From Stieleria sp. JC731 (GTDB lineage: Bacteria > Planctomycetota > Planctomycetia > Pirellulales > Pirellulaceae), in assembly GCF_020966635.1 (NCBI RefSeq), contig NZ_JAJKFQ010000011.1, positions 744,001 to 808,000 on the forward strand: a DNA stretch of 64,000 bases, in the 5' to 3' direction. The position numbers and the translations under genes were made by a program. Below the pieces are notes generated by a model. That model saw nothing but the letters and a program-made list of their open reading frames with translations. It made no database searches and had not been told where the DNA came from. Below are positions 37,296 through 46,154 of this stretch, piece after piece. Each line of letters opens with the position of its first letter. Within the stretch, counting starts at the first letter, position 1.

Positions 37296-38351
37296 TTACT
37301 TGCGGCCTTTAGGAACGAATGGATCCAGAGCCGCTAGGTTGGCTCCGTCGTTCGATTCAGCGAATCGGAAACCCAACCCCGCGATCTTGTCGGCCGCTTC
37401 GGTAAGCTGTGGCCCGTTGTTGAGTTTCAATTGCACGCTGCCGACAACAGAAAGAATTTCATCCAGGATCGGTTCGTCGACTTTTTGAGCAACGCTCTGC
37501 AATCGTTTGCTCGCGCGACTTGCACGTTGGGCTGAAGTGATTCCGAATTTCGCTTTTTCCGTCGCTGCTGCAGTCGCGCGGAGCGAAGCTTCTAATTCAG
37601 CGATCATCCCGGCTACAAACATGACGCGCAGCTTTTCAGGAGACCGCGAGGCGTTTGCTTTTCCTTCGCTGGCGACAAAGTTGTGGCGAATTGTGCCCTG
37701 GCTCCATGAAACAAACTCAAATTCCAAAGACCCTGCTGAGTGTCCGCCGACATTGACCAGTTCTTCGTCAGCTGTTGTGTGACACCTCAAGCAGCTCTGG
37801 GCGACGAGGTAAGCATTCGTCGGGTTGCGCATTCCGGCGGCGATGCTTTTTGAAATTCGGTCCGCTCGGTGTTGTGATGATTCCGTTTGGCGAGTGACAT
37901 TGGGACCGCCGTAGTCATGGTGCAATTCAAGCCACGCTTTTGCTTCTCCGTGGCACGACTCACAAGAAACGCCTGCGATTACATGTGGACTTTGTCCCGG
38001 CTCGGATTGCTGGGTGTAGTGACAACCCACGCATCGGCCAGAGTGCTTGATTGAACTGAGTCCAAGCTTGGAAGCGATTTGTTTCGCTTCAGGTTGACGG
38101 TGAAGCAAATCGAACGTCTTAGCATGGGGAGTCGACTGCCAAACCGTGATTTCGGGAGCATGGCATTTCACGCAGGCTTCGTTGCCCAGCACCATGCTTG
38201 GATCGACCGGGCGGGCCGGATGAATCGAATGTGATTGATCAGAACTGTTCGCTGAAACGAGACTCGTTTGGGCGTTCGCTCGCTGGCCATATTGCGATAC
38301 GAGTGACGCTAGGGTGCAAATCGCACATGCGACGAATTGAATACGAGTCAT
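37296..38351 (-). CDS. Tetrahaem c-type cytochrome (cytochrome c554-like)
   Basis: The product has 351 residues from the ATG at 38351, chosen because a signal peptide (IQFVACAICTLASLVS) follows; a start at 38429 would add 26 residues. It has four CxxCH motifs at 60-64, 107-111, 130-134 and 187-191, several isolated His for distal ligands, and a helical C-terminal domain. It resembles the cytochrome c554/multihaem family and would carry electrons in the periplasm. Partners are not visible nearby. Confidence 0.87.
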   Translation of the reverse strand: MTRIQFVACAICTLASLVSQYGQRANAQTSLVSANSSDQSHSIHPARPVDPSMVLGNEACVKCHAPEITVWQSTPHAKTFDLLHRQPEAKQIASKLGLSSIKHSGRCVGCHYTQQSEPGQSPHVIAGVSCESCHGEAKAWLELHHDYGGPNVTRQTESSQHRADRISKSIAAGMRNPTNAYLVAQSCLRCHTTADEELVNVGGHSAGSLEFEFVSWSQGTIRHNFVASEGKANASRSPEKLRVMFVAGMIAELEASLRATAAATEKAKFGITSAQRASRASKRLQSVAQKVDEPILDEILSVVGSVQLKLNNGPQLTEAADKIAGLGFRFAESNDGANLAALDPFVPKGRK

Positions 38352-38737
38352 GATCAACGATGGAAATGGTTCTTGGGGCGGTTGTGCGAGCATCGATCGG
38401 CGCAACCCGGCTGGTAATCGATTCGGCAAAACGACTGATCCGTAAGTGCGGTTCCGAGGGTCGGTCTCGCCGGATCATCGCGCGGGTTACTCCGCAAAAT
38501 TGCGAGTCATTGCAAACGTAGCTCACCCTTAGCGGGCGGTATGCGCGAATGAATGAAAACGCTACCTCACATAGGCGGGTGTCGGTTGGTCTGGGGCTGT
38601 GCAGGGCGGACGAAGCCACCGAACAGATTGCAGCATTGAAATTGAAATCACCGTTGGTCGGGAATCCACTTCGCGGCAGGTTGCGTTTATGCTAGGAAGG
38701 CACAAAACCGCAGTGCGTTGGTCCAGCTTGATTTGGA
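38352..38737. other. Intergenic sequence upstream of the cytochrome gene
   Basis: No supported gene or RNA. It contains promoters for the cytochrome gene and leads into the palindromic repeats starting near 38738. Confidence 0.35.
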
Positions 38738-38957
38738 TTGGGCGATAGGCTTGGTATTGTTCGGATGTGCCGAAGGGCGTTAGCCCCGGTGGCCCGTGAG
38801 AAAACCGCCGCTAGCGCGGTGCGGCTCATAGGGTTGTAACTTGATTTTGGATTAGCCGATCGGGCTTTGGGCTTGGTATTGTTCGGATTAGCCGAAGGGC
38901 GTTAGCCCCGGTTACCCGTGAGAAAACCGCCGCTAGCGCGGTGCGGCTCATTGGGTT
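38738..38957. repeat. Tandem array 3: two palindromic units, period 121 bp
   Basis: Two units contain GCCGAAGGGCGTTAGCC at 38770 and 38891, each followed by CCGGT, a short loop and AACCGCCGCTAGCGCGG then GCGGCTCA. The arms are inverted complements. The preceding text GGCTTGGTATTGTTCGGAT is also repeated. The array lies between the divergent cytochrome and pseudokinase genes. Confidence 0.9.
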
Positions 38958-39024
38958 CCAGCTCTACTATTCAGTTGGAACATAGCACTCGTTACCCGTT
39001 TCACCCGCACCTCAGAATTCTGCA

Positions 39025-40680
39025 ATGCCGCGAAGTCGACTTGGTCCGTTGGCAATTGAGTCAAAATTGGGCGACCACCCGTCGACCAGCTCGGTGTGGC
39101 GTGCGGTTCATGTGCAGCAGAAAAAATCAATCGCGGTCAAGCTCTTTAGTGCACCCTTTGGCGGTACTCCCGAGGCTCGTCAGGCGTTTGCCGATGAATG
39201 GGAGCGATTAAAGAAACTTTCGCACCCTGGATTGGCGCGATGTTTCGGAGGCGGTTTTGAAGACGCCGATGCGTACTTGGCCTATGAGTTGATTGAAGGC
39301 GAGACGCTACAGACGCAGATTGATCGAAGCGGACGACTTAGTTGGGAGAACGCACTTGAGATCGCTCAAGGCATTGCCGAGGCTCTCGAGTACTTGCATT
39401 CGCAGCAGGCGGTGCATGGCGCGATTCTGCCTGACAAAATCATCATCTCCGGATTCTCGCCCGTCTTAGTCGACATGCGATTGGACCGTTTCGGTTCGCC
39501 GTTTCGTGCATCGCGACCACCAAGCATGGACCAAGTCGCACGACAGGCACCTGAACTTGTCAGCGGGAATATCAGTAGTGCGCCCGAGAGCATTACTGCG
39601 TCAGCAGATTTGTATGCGTTGGGTGTGCTGCTCTACCATGCGATCACGGGACGTCTTCCGATCCAAGGCGATTCAATCGAAGAAGTTCGTCAAGCGGTCC
39701 AAATGCAAGTGCCAGAGTCACCGGCCAGCATAGTGCTGCAATGCCCGGTCTGGTTTGACAAGTTGATCATGCAGCTGTTGGAAAAAAATCCGATCAATCG
39801 GCCACAGTCTGCCACAGCGGTCAAATTGCAATTGGCCGAAGTGCGTAAGCGATCGCTTTCTCGGGCCGGTGTGGCTGAGCACGTCAGCAGCGGATTCAGT
39901 CCATTGCAAGTCACCAATCAGCAGGACAAGGACGAAGCAAGGCAGTTGCTCGGGCGAGGCGTTGTGGATCTTAGCCTTGCCGATGAAGACGAAGATGAAA
40001 TCCCAGACGCGACCGTTTGGCATGATCAACCGTGGTTTCTATTCGGCGGCTTACTCGCAATCCTATTGCTGTTGGCCTATGTGGCTTGGCCGGCTAGTGA
40101 AGCATCGTTGCGAAAGCGGGCGGAAGCATTGATCGCTCAGGACACTCGATCCGCATTGTCCGAGGCTGAGAATCATCCCCTACGCCAGTTGATCGTCCGG
40201 TTTCCTGAAAGCCCCAATGCCGAATGGGCGCAACAACAAATTGATCGAATCAATGTCATTCAGTTCTTGCATCAACTGAAGATAAAAATCAAAAACAAGC
40301 TACCGATCAAAGACCAGGGCGAGTTGTTGCACAAGCAGGCACAAGCCTTCGAGGACAATGGCGATATCGCCGAAGCGCTCGACAAGTATCGCAGTATGGT
40401 GACGGTGCTAGGCGAAGACGAGAAATACGAAACCGCAGTTAATGCCGCTCGGTATAAGATCGCGTTGCTCGAAGAGCTTGCCGAAAAGGCAAGTGATGCA
40501 CGCAGTATTGTTCAAGCTCGATTGGATGAGGCAGAGCAACTGATGTCGGAAGGACGCGTCGCCGAAGCGAGGATCATCTGGTACAGCCTCGTTGAACTTT
40601 ATGGCAGTAATTCGGATCTGAAGCCGTTGATCGATCTTGCTCAGTCCAAGCTGGCTGAGAATCTAAACACGCAGCAATAG
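39025..40680 (+). CDS. Membrane-anchored predicted pseudokinase (Ser/Thr kinase fold)
   Basis: The protein has 551 residues. The kinase fold spans about residues 7-275, with Lys39 (SIAVKLF), Glu59 in helix C, APE at 175-177 and Asp195 in SADLYALG. Catalytic features are lost: the HRDLKPxN loop reads HGAILPDK (131-138), DFG reads DMR (150-152) and the Gly-rich loop is absent. One membrane helix (about 337-355, FLFGGLLAILLLLAYVAW) is followed by a helical, TPR-like external domain of about 190 residues. It probably acts as a scaffold or allosteric partner rather than an enzyme. Confidence 0.82.
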   Translation: MPRSRLGPLAIESKLGDHPSTSSVWRAVHVQQKKSIAVKLFSAPFGGTPEARQAFADEWERLKKLSHPGLARCFGGGFEDADAYLAYELIEGETLQTQIDRSGRLSWENALEIAQGIAEALEYLHSQQAVHGAILPDKIIISGFSPVLVDMRLDRFGSPFRASRPPSMDQVARQAPELVSGNISSAPESITASADLYALGVLLYHAITGRLPIQGDSIEEVRQAVQMQVPESPASIVLQCPVWFDKLIMQLLEKNPINRPQSATAVKLQLAEVRKRSLSRAGVAEHVSSGFSPLQVTNQQDKDEARQLLGRGVVDLSLADEDEDEIPDATVWHDQPWFLFGGLLAILLLLAYVAWPASEASLRKRAEALIAQDTRSALSEAENHPLRQLIVRFPESPNAEWAQQQIDRINVIQFLHQLKIKIKNKLPIKDQGELLHKQAQAFEDNGDIAEALDKYRSMVTVLGEDEKYETAVNAARYKIALLEELAEKASDARSIVQARLDEAEQLMSEGRVAEARIIWYSLVELYGSNSDLKPLIDLAQSKLAENLNTQQ

Positions 40681-40948
40681 CGGAGCTGCAATCGCTCGAT
40701 AGCCGACCTCGGTAGCAGTCCCAATTCTAAGATCGGGGAAAGCTCCGCAAGACTGAATGTTTGTCCGCTGCCGAGCAATGCATGGGGCAGTCAAGGCGAA
40801 CTTCCGCTGCCAAAAATGATGTTTTCAACACACATTCTTACGGCAACCTGTTTGGTGTGTTAACAAGATATCAACAATCCTTCGCTATGCTCCTGCCCAG
40901 ATCGTAAGACACTTTACTTACACCTCCATGAGGAGAGGGGCCGGTGCC

Positions 40949-41953
40949 ATGCGTTTAGAAACGCCAGTGGCGATGGGGGATTGCCCGCTATCAACCACGC
41001 CATCAACCGTCGCTGCAACAACGACGGTCACTAAGCCGCCACCACCGAAGTTGGTTGACAAGCCAAATTCGATTCAAAATCCAACAGTGGCCCAAAAAAC
41101 AACAGCGGCCCAAAAAACAACAGCGGCCCAAAAACCAACAGCGGTCAGAACGCTATTGGTGAGCGATGTCCATCTTGGCTGCAAACATGCTCGGACCGAA
41201 GAGTTCCTGAAGTTTTTGACAGGCTATCGACCGGAAACTCTCTACCTTATCGGCGACTTTATTGACGCCTGGAAGATCAACGCGGGATGGCATTGGTCGG
41301 TTCAATGTGACCGGATCATCAATCACCTAGTGGAGCTGACAGAACAAGGAACGAAGATCTATTACGCGTCTGGTAATCATGATTCCTTTTTGCGGGGACC
41401 TGCCTTTCGAACTTTGTTGCCAGCAGGATTTCCTCACGTCAACATCGCCGATGAGTTCGTTTTCGAAACTCTGCGAGGCTACCGGCTGTTGGTGATTCAC
41501 GGGGATCTTTTCGATCTATTTGAAACCCGGGCGCAGTGGATTTCCAAAGGTAGTTCGGCTTTCTACGACGCTTGCCTTAGTCTCAATCGCTGGGTTCAGC
41601 AACGTTTTTTGGGGGACCATCGCAATCCTTATGGAGCCTGCGCGGCGATCAAGGGACGTGTCAAGCGTGGTGTGAAGTTCATCAGTCGTTATGAGCGAAA
41701 GATCATGAATCATGCTTCGGAAAAGAAGTGCGACGGTGTGATTTGTGGGCACATTCATACACCGGTGCTGAAGCATTCCGCCGACACGTTTTATTGCAAT
41801 ACGGGCGATTGGGTCGAGAACTGTACCGGGATTGTGGAGCATCACAATGGTGCACTGCAGTTGGTCAGTCGCTATGGAAAAGAAGTCACTTTGGATTTGA
41901 AGCAAGTTGCGAGCGAACCGGCCTTGAAAGAAATGGAGATGTCAGTCGCATGA
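40949..41953 (+). CDS. plcP: PlcP-type metallophosphoesterase (phospholipase C for lipid remodelling)
   Basis: The 334-residue protein has calcineurin-like motifs SDVHLG (72-77), GDFIDAW (102-108), ASGNHD, VIHGDLFD, VICGHIHTP and CNTGDWVENCTGIVEH. The last two are close to those of PlcP, which releases diacylglycerol from phosphatidylethanolamine and phosphatidylcholine. UDP-2,3-diacylglucosamine hydrolase (LpxH) is the usual automatic label and the main alternative. About 65 N-terminal residues are unconserved and contain an 18-bp tandem repeat. I prefer the ATG at 40949 with GAGGGG in front; an ATG at 40928 is also possible. Its stop overlaps the btaA start, which strongly supports the PlcP role. 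Confidence 0.82.
   Translation: MRLETPVAMGDCPLSTTPSTVAATTTVTKPPPPKLVDKPNSIQNPTVAQKTTAAQKTTAAQKPTAVRTLLVSDVHLGCKHARTEEFLKFLTGYRPETLYLIGDFIDAWKINAGWHWSVQCDRIINHLVELTEQGTKIYYASGNHDSFLRGPAFRTLLPAGFPHVNIADEFVFETLRGYRLLVIHGDLFDLFETRAQWISKGSSAFYDACLSLNRWVQQRFLGDHRNPYGACAAIKGRVKRGVKFISRYERKIMNHASEKKCDGVICGHIHTPVLKHSADTFYCNTGDWVENCTGIVEHHNGALQLVSRYGKEVTLDLKQVASEPALKEMEMSVA
41084..41149 (+). repeat. 18-bp in-frame tandem repeat in plcP, 3.6 copies
   Basis: Units at 41084-41101, 41102-41119 and 41120-41137 share ACAGYGGCCCAAAAAMCA, then a partial copy follows. They encode TVAQKT, TAAQKT, TAAQKP and TAVRT. The six-A runs could slip during replication. Confidence 0.92.
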
Positions 41954-43155
41954 TTCGAAATTGGATAGGGCGTCGTTGTTTTTCCGCCATTCACGGACGC
42001 AATCTGGTCTACAACACCTGCTGGGAAGATCCACGTTTGGATCGCGAAGCCCTACAGCTGAGTAGCGATGACACCGTCTTGGTGATTACATCTGCTGGGT
42101 GCAATGCTTTGGATTACGCATTGCAGCAGCCCCAAGCCGTTCATGCTGTGGACGTCAATCCGCTACAAAATGCTTTGTTGGAACTGAAGAAGGCCTCGAT
42201 CAAATCGCTTTCATTCGATGACTTTTTTGCGGTTTTCGGACGAGGGTACCACGAGGGCTGGGATCAGCTTTATCACCGGCAAGTGCGTCCAAATCTTCAT
42301 CCATCGGTCGCGATGATTTGGGACAAGAGAACGAGCTTCTTCGATGGAACCGGTCGACGAAAGAGTTTCTACTTTCGAGGCACCTCCGGTCTATTCGCGT
42401 GGATGATCAATGGGTACATCAATCGTCCGCGGGGACTACGCGAAGCTGTTCATGAGATTTTGCAAGCCGAAACTGTGGACGATCAAGCCAAGATCTATCA
42501 AGACCGCGGTGTTCAAAACATGCTGTTTTCAAGGCCTATGCGATGGGCTCTTCGTCGTGACAGTGTGATGGCGATGCTTGGTGTTCCGCGAAGCCAACGG
42601 ATGCAACTGGATCGTGGTTATCCTGGCGGCATTGGTAAGTTCATTCAGGATCGAATCGAACATGTCTTTACCCGAATTCCACTACACGACAACTATTTTT
42701 GGCGTGTCTATTTGACAGGAAGTTACTCACGCGACTGCTGCCCCGATTACTTAACCGAGGAAGGCTTCCAACAGCTTGCAGATGGTTTGGCTGACCGGAT
42801 CAAGACTCACACCAAAACGGTCGAGTCATTTCTAAGTTCACACGATGGCGTGATCTCTCGATTCGTGCTGCTCGATCATATGGACTGGTTGTACGAGCAC
42901 CATCCGCAATCTTTGTCTGACGAATGGCAGCGGATTGTGGAGCGGGCCGCTCCTGAAACAAGGATCCTGTGGCGAAGTGCGGCCTTTGATGTCGACTTTG
43001 TTGACCCGCTGATCGTCGCTTCTGACGGAAAGCAAACACGATTGGGTGAGCTACTGCGCTACCAAAGTGACTTGGCGAATCAATTGCATCAACGCGATCG
43101 AGTTCACACGTACGGAAGTTTCTATATCGCGGACCTGATTGGAGCAGCGGCGTGA
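41950..43155 (+). CDS. btaA: BtaA-like S-adenosylmethionine:diacylglycerol 3-amino-3-carboxypropyltransferase (DUF3419)
   Basis: The 401-residue protein has the family markers YNTCWEDPRLD (21-31), a SAM-binding TSAGCNALDY (47-56) followed by HAVDVNPLQ (65-73), and a long helical C-terminal part with LDHMDWL. BtaA moves the aminocarboxypropyl group of SAM to diacylglycerol to give diacylglyceryl-homoserine, the first step to DGTS. I chose the ATG at 41950 because conserved sequence starts there and it overlaps the plcP stop by 4 bp (ATGA). The longer frame from 41728 is read through plcP and is an artefact. It is coupled to btaB downstream. Confidence 0.9.
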   Translation: MIRNWIGRRCFSAIHGRNLVYNTCWEDPRLDREALQLSSDDTVLVITSAGCNALDYALQQPQAVHAVDVNPLQNALLELKKASIKSLSFDDFFAVFGRGYHEGWDQLYHRQVRPNLHPSVAMIWDKRTSFFDGTGRRKSFYFRGTSGLFAWMINGYINRPRGLREAVHEILQAETVDDQAKIYQDRGVQNMLFSRPMRWALRRDSVMAMLGVPRSQRMQLDRGYPGGIGKFIQDRIEHVFTRIPLHDNYFWRVYLTGSYSRDCCPDYLTEEGFQQLADGLADRIKTHTKTVESFLSSHDGVISRFVLLDHMDWLYEHHPQSLSDEWQRIVERAAPETRILWRSAAFDVDFVDPLIVASDGKQTRLGELLRYQSDLANQLHQRDRVHTYGSFYIADLIGAAA

Positions 43156-43928
43156 GCGACACCGCACCCGTCCAACGATTGGAAACGTCAAAAGGTCGAC
43201 TCTCTGACCTGAGAGTGCTTTGGCACCTAATGTTACATCCCGTCAAAGGCAAAACACATGCAGAACGGCTGGAGAGTTTCTATGGCGGACAGGCCGGAGA
43301 CTACGACTCGTTTCGAGAACGTCTGTTGCATGGCCGCGACGACGTTCTGGAACATTTGAATTTCAATCCAGGAATGTCCTGGGTCGATATGGGAGCCGGG
43401 ACCGGTCGAAACGTACTGCAAGTTGCCGATCGGATCGGGCAGCTGAAAGACATTTTGCTGGTTGACCTTTCCAGTTCGATGTTGAAGGTCGCAACTGAAA
43501 AGCTGAAGCAGAACCGACTGAACAATGCGTCGTGCTTAAACGTCGATGCGACGATGTTGGACTTGCCATCCGAAAGCGTCGACATCGTGACGTTCTTCTA
43601 TTCGTTGACAATGATTCCGAATTGGTTTGCCGCGATCGAAGTCGCTCATCGAATTCTAAAACCAGGTGGAACGATCGCTGTCGCTGATTTCCATGTTTCC
43701 CGCAAGTATCCCGAAGCCGGGCAACGGCAGCATTCGTCATTAACACGGATGTTTTGGACCAATTGGTTTTCTGCCGATGGTGTTTATCTCAGTTCAGACC
43801 ATCTGGCGATGCTGCAGCACCATTTTGAAACCGGTTACTTAAGCGAACGTTTTGGCAAAGTCCCGTACATGCCTTTGCTAAGAGCACCGTACTACACTTT
43901 CATCGGACGAAAGTCGGAGGCCGCTTAG
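43152..43928 (+). CDS. btaB: BtaB-like S-adenosylmethionine-dependent N-methyltransferase
   Basis: The 258-residue class I methyltransferase has WVDMGAGTGRNVLQVA (76-91), LLVDLSSSMLKVA and VTFFYSLTMIPNW. BtaB adds three methyl groups to diacylglyceryl-homoserine, completing the betaine lipid DGTS. The function is inferred mainly from its place right after btaA, with which it overlaps by 4 bp (GTGA; the start is a GTG at 43152). The C-terminus has the family's GYLSERFGKVPYMPLLRAPYY. Confidence 0.86.
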   Translation: MSDTAPVQRLETSKGRLSDLRVLWHLMLHPVKGKTHAERLESFYGGQAGDYDSFRERLLHGRDDVLEHLNFNPGMSWVDMGAGTGRNVLQVADRIGQLKDILLVDLSSSMLKVATEKLKQNRLNNASCLNVDATMLDLPSESVDIVTFFYSLTMIPNWFAAIEVAHRILKPGGTIAVADFHVSRKYPEAGQRQHSSLTRMFWTNWFSADGVYLSSDHLAMLQHHFETGYLSERFGKVPYMPLLRAPYYTFIGRKSEAA

Positions 43929-44008
43929 AAACGTGTTTCTTCCCCCCATGTCGAGCGCTGGGTGCGGGAATCGGTATATCCAAGAAATGTGTTTCATCAA
44001 GCTTTGCT

Positions 44009-45913
44009 ATGACCACTGATTCCGCGACACTTGATCCTGTGTCTCCAACGAATGCTGAAGCTGCGAAGTTCGCTGGACCCTCAGCAGCAAGCGATCAAAG
44101 CGACGATCCAGGACGAACTCGGTTTGCCCGTGTCTGCCGCGGGTTCATTCGCTACCACACTCGTCCGATCAACGTTGCCTTGCACTGTTTGACAACGCCC
44201 ATGGCGATCGTCGGGACGTATGTTATTGCCTGTTGGTTTCATCCGGCAGCCTTGGTCGTGCTGGCTGTTTCACACGCGGTCTGGATTGTGGCTTTGACGC
44301 CGCTGCTGGTTTGCCTCAGCAGTACAGCAGCGATTGCGGCAATGGCAACGACAGCATGGTATGTATCGTCGAACCCCTGGCTGGGTTTGGCTTTGTTTCT
44401 CACTGGTTACCTCGGCCAAGAAGCCTCGCATTGGATTTCTGGCGAAGCGACATTTCAAAGCAGCTACAGGAGCTCCAGGCATCGGCTTTTGGAGTTCATC
44501 GATCACACCGTGTTGTTGTTGCCGTTGCTAATTGTGTCGGCGACACGGCGAAAGAGTTCTCCGCTGCGCATCCTTGTCGCGCGGCAAGCGGTACTACAAA
44601 CAAGGTTGTCGCCAGAGGATTATCGAGCTGACTTCGACGCAATTTTGAACTGGGTGCGTGAGCGTACGCCGACATTGGAATCAAGCACGCACTGGTGGCA
44701 ACACGATCTCGAAGGTGAAGCGGGCGAGGCTTTTAACAGGCTTTCATCAGATCCGACGTTGTTCCGAACAATCACCCGATTTCACGGGGCAGGCTATGAA
44801 GTCAAACCCGCGCTCGGGATGAACGAAGTCTATGTGACGGGGCCGCCGAAGAAGGTCTCTTCGGACACAGTTTTTTACATGGGCCACGTGGATGGCCCTT
44901 GGGCGGTATTCCCAGGTGCGACTTTATACCGATGCATGTTGGCGCTGAACGAGAACCTCGAGGTCACGACGCACTTTTCTATGGCTGGACTTTCGTCCGA
45001 GGAACCGGTTAGCCTTCGGTTATGCCATGGCGATGCCGCACTGTTTGATTTCAATCGTGAGTTGCACTACATCACTCGTGAATCAAATCCCTGTCAGCCT
45101 GAACCGCGGATCAACCTCAAGCTGCATTTCGTTGCCTATCCCAAAACGATGCGTTGGTATGGCGGATTGCTGGAATGGCTGACCACGACCTACGACATCC
45201 AGGCGCGAAACCTGTTTTTGCAGACAATCCAACCGAACGGTTGGATCGCTGGCGTCAAAGCTCGTTGGGTTCTTTCGTGGACAAGGATCTTCGAGGGGAT
45301 GGTACAGCACGTCGGTTGGACCAACTTGGCGTACGTGGGGCTGGTCGGAGCCGTTTCCGGTGTGCTTTGGTTGAATGGCTTTGCTGACGCGTTTGCACTT
45401 TTTGTTGCCGCGACGAGCTTTGTCCACTATGGGATCTATGTGGGGACACTGTTGGAGCGTCGATCGGTCGCGTTTGCGCGTTTTCGCCGCGATGCGATGT
45501 TCTTCAAGGTGTTGTCGATGGGGCTTTTCCTGACCTTTTATGCCACGAACATTCTGGTAGGCGGCGTATCGGGACTAGAAATTCTTTCAGTGATCGTGGT
45601 GTGCCTTGGATTTTCTTTGGCTGGTTGGGCCGCGCAAGTGTTGGGCATGACGCGAACGCTGTATTCATCCGAGCTTGGGCTTGAGCCGCCGATGCGGATT
45701 CAGCGGGCGCCATTCGGATATATTTCACATCCGATGATTCTCGGGGCCGCGATCGCGATATCGGCGACGGGTATGGTAAATGAGTTTCGAGAGCGATTTG
45801 GCTGGTTAATCCTGGGGCATCTGGTTTGCTACGCGATCGTTTTGGCGCAAGAGATTCGCGTTGACCGCTCGTTCGAAAAATCTCAAGAAACCTCGCAAAC
45901 TGCGGGGCAATAA
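44009..45913 (+). CDS. Three-module membrane enzyme: Mpo1-like (DUF962), putative dioxygenase-like core, PEMT/ICMT-like methyltransferase
   Basis: The 634-residue protein joins three parts. Residues 44-175 resemble the Mpo1/YGL010w (DUF962) membrane family, with YHTRPINVALH and GYLGQEASHWISGE. Residues about 250-380 contain HVD at 293-295, His353 and Arg367, which resembles an HxD...H...R iron/2-oxoglutarate dioxygenase pattern. Residues about 435-620 are several helices, with RAPFGYISHPMILG, typical of phospholipid/isoprenylcysteine methyltransferases. It lies 80 bp after btaB on the same strand. A lipid-modifying role is a reasonable inference; each module assignment is tentative. Confidence 0.62.
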   Translation: MTTDSATLDPVSPTNAEAAKFAGPSAASDQSDDPGRTRFARVCRGFIRYHTRPINVALHCLTTPMAIVGTYVIACWFHPAALVVLAVSHAVWIVALTPLLVCLSSTAAIAAMATTAWYVSSNPWLGLALFLTGYLGQEASHWISGEATFQSSYRSSRHRLLEFIDHTVLLLPLLIVSATRRKSSPLRILVARQAVLQTRLSPEDYRADFDAILNWVRERTPTLESSTHWWQHDLEGEAGEAFNRLSSDPTLFRTITRFHGAGYEVKPALGMNEVYVTGPPKKVSSDTVFYMGHVDGPWAVFPGATLYRCMLALNENLEVTTHFSMAGLSSEEPVSLRLCHGDAALFDFNRELHYITRESNPCQPEPRINLKLHFVAYPKTMRWYGGLLEWLTTTYDIQARNLFLQTIQPNGWIAGVKARWVLSWTRIFEGMVQHVGWTNLAYVGLVGAVSGVLWLNGFADAFALFVAATSFVHYGIYVGTLLERRSVAFARFRRDAMFFKVLSMGLFLTFYATNILVGGVSGLEILSVIVVCLGFSLAGWAAQVLGMTRTLYSSELGLEPPMRIQRAPFGYISHPMILGAAIAISATGMVNEFRERFGWLILGHLVCYAIVLAQEIRVDRSFEKSQETSQTAGQ

Positions 45914-46154
45914 CGCAGGCCGAATCAGATTTTTTCGGCTGAAGAGCTTTCCTGGGAAACTAGATTTCGGCGAGTCAAACGGCGTTTCGATCCGAACGCA
46001 TCTTTTGTGGCTTGCCCAAATGTCCCGAAAAACGCGATTCGGGGTCAGGCGAATGGGGCTAAGTCCCTTCCGAAAATGGTCCGAGAACGGTACGATTTTG
46101 GAAAATTTCGACAGTCTATTTCAACTTTACTTTTGCCCAAATTAAATCACGCCA

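Noticed and set aside
41728-41949. 74-codon N-terminal extension of btaA
   Set aside because: It is plcP read in another frame; the family sequence starts at the ATG at 41950.
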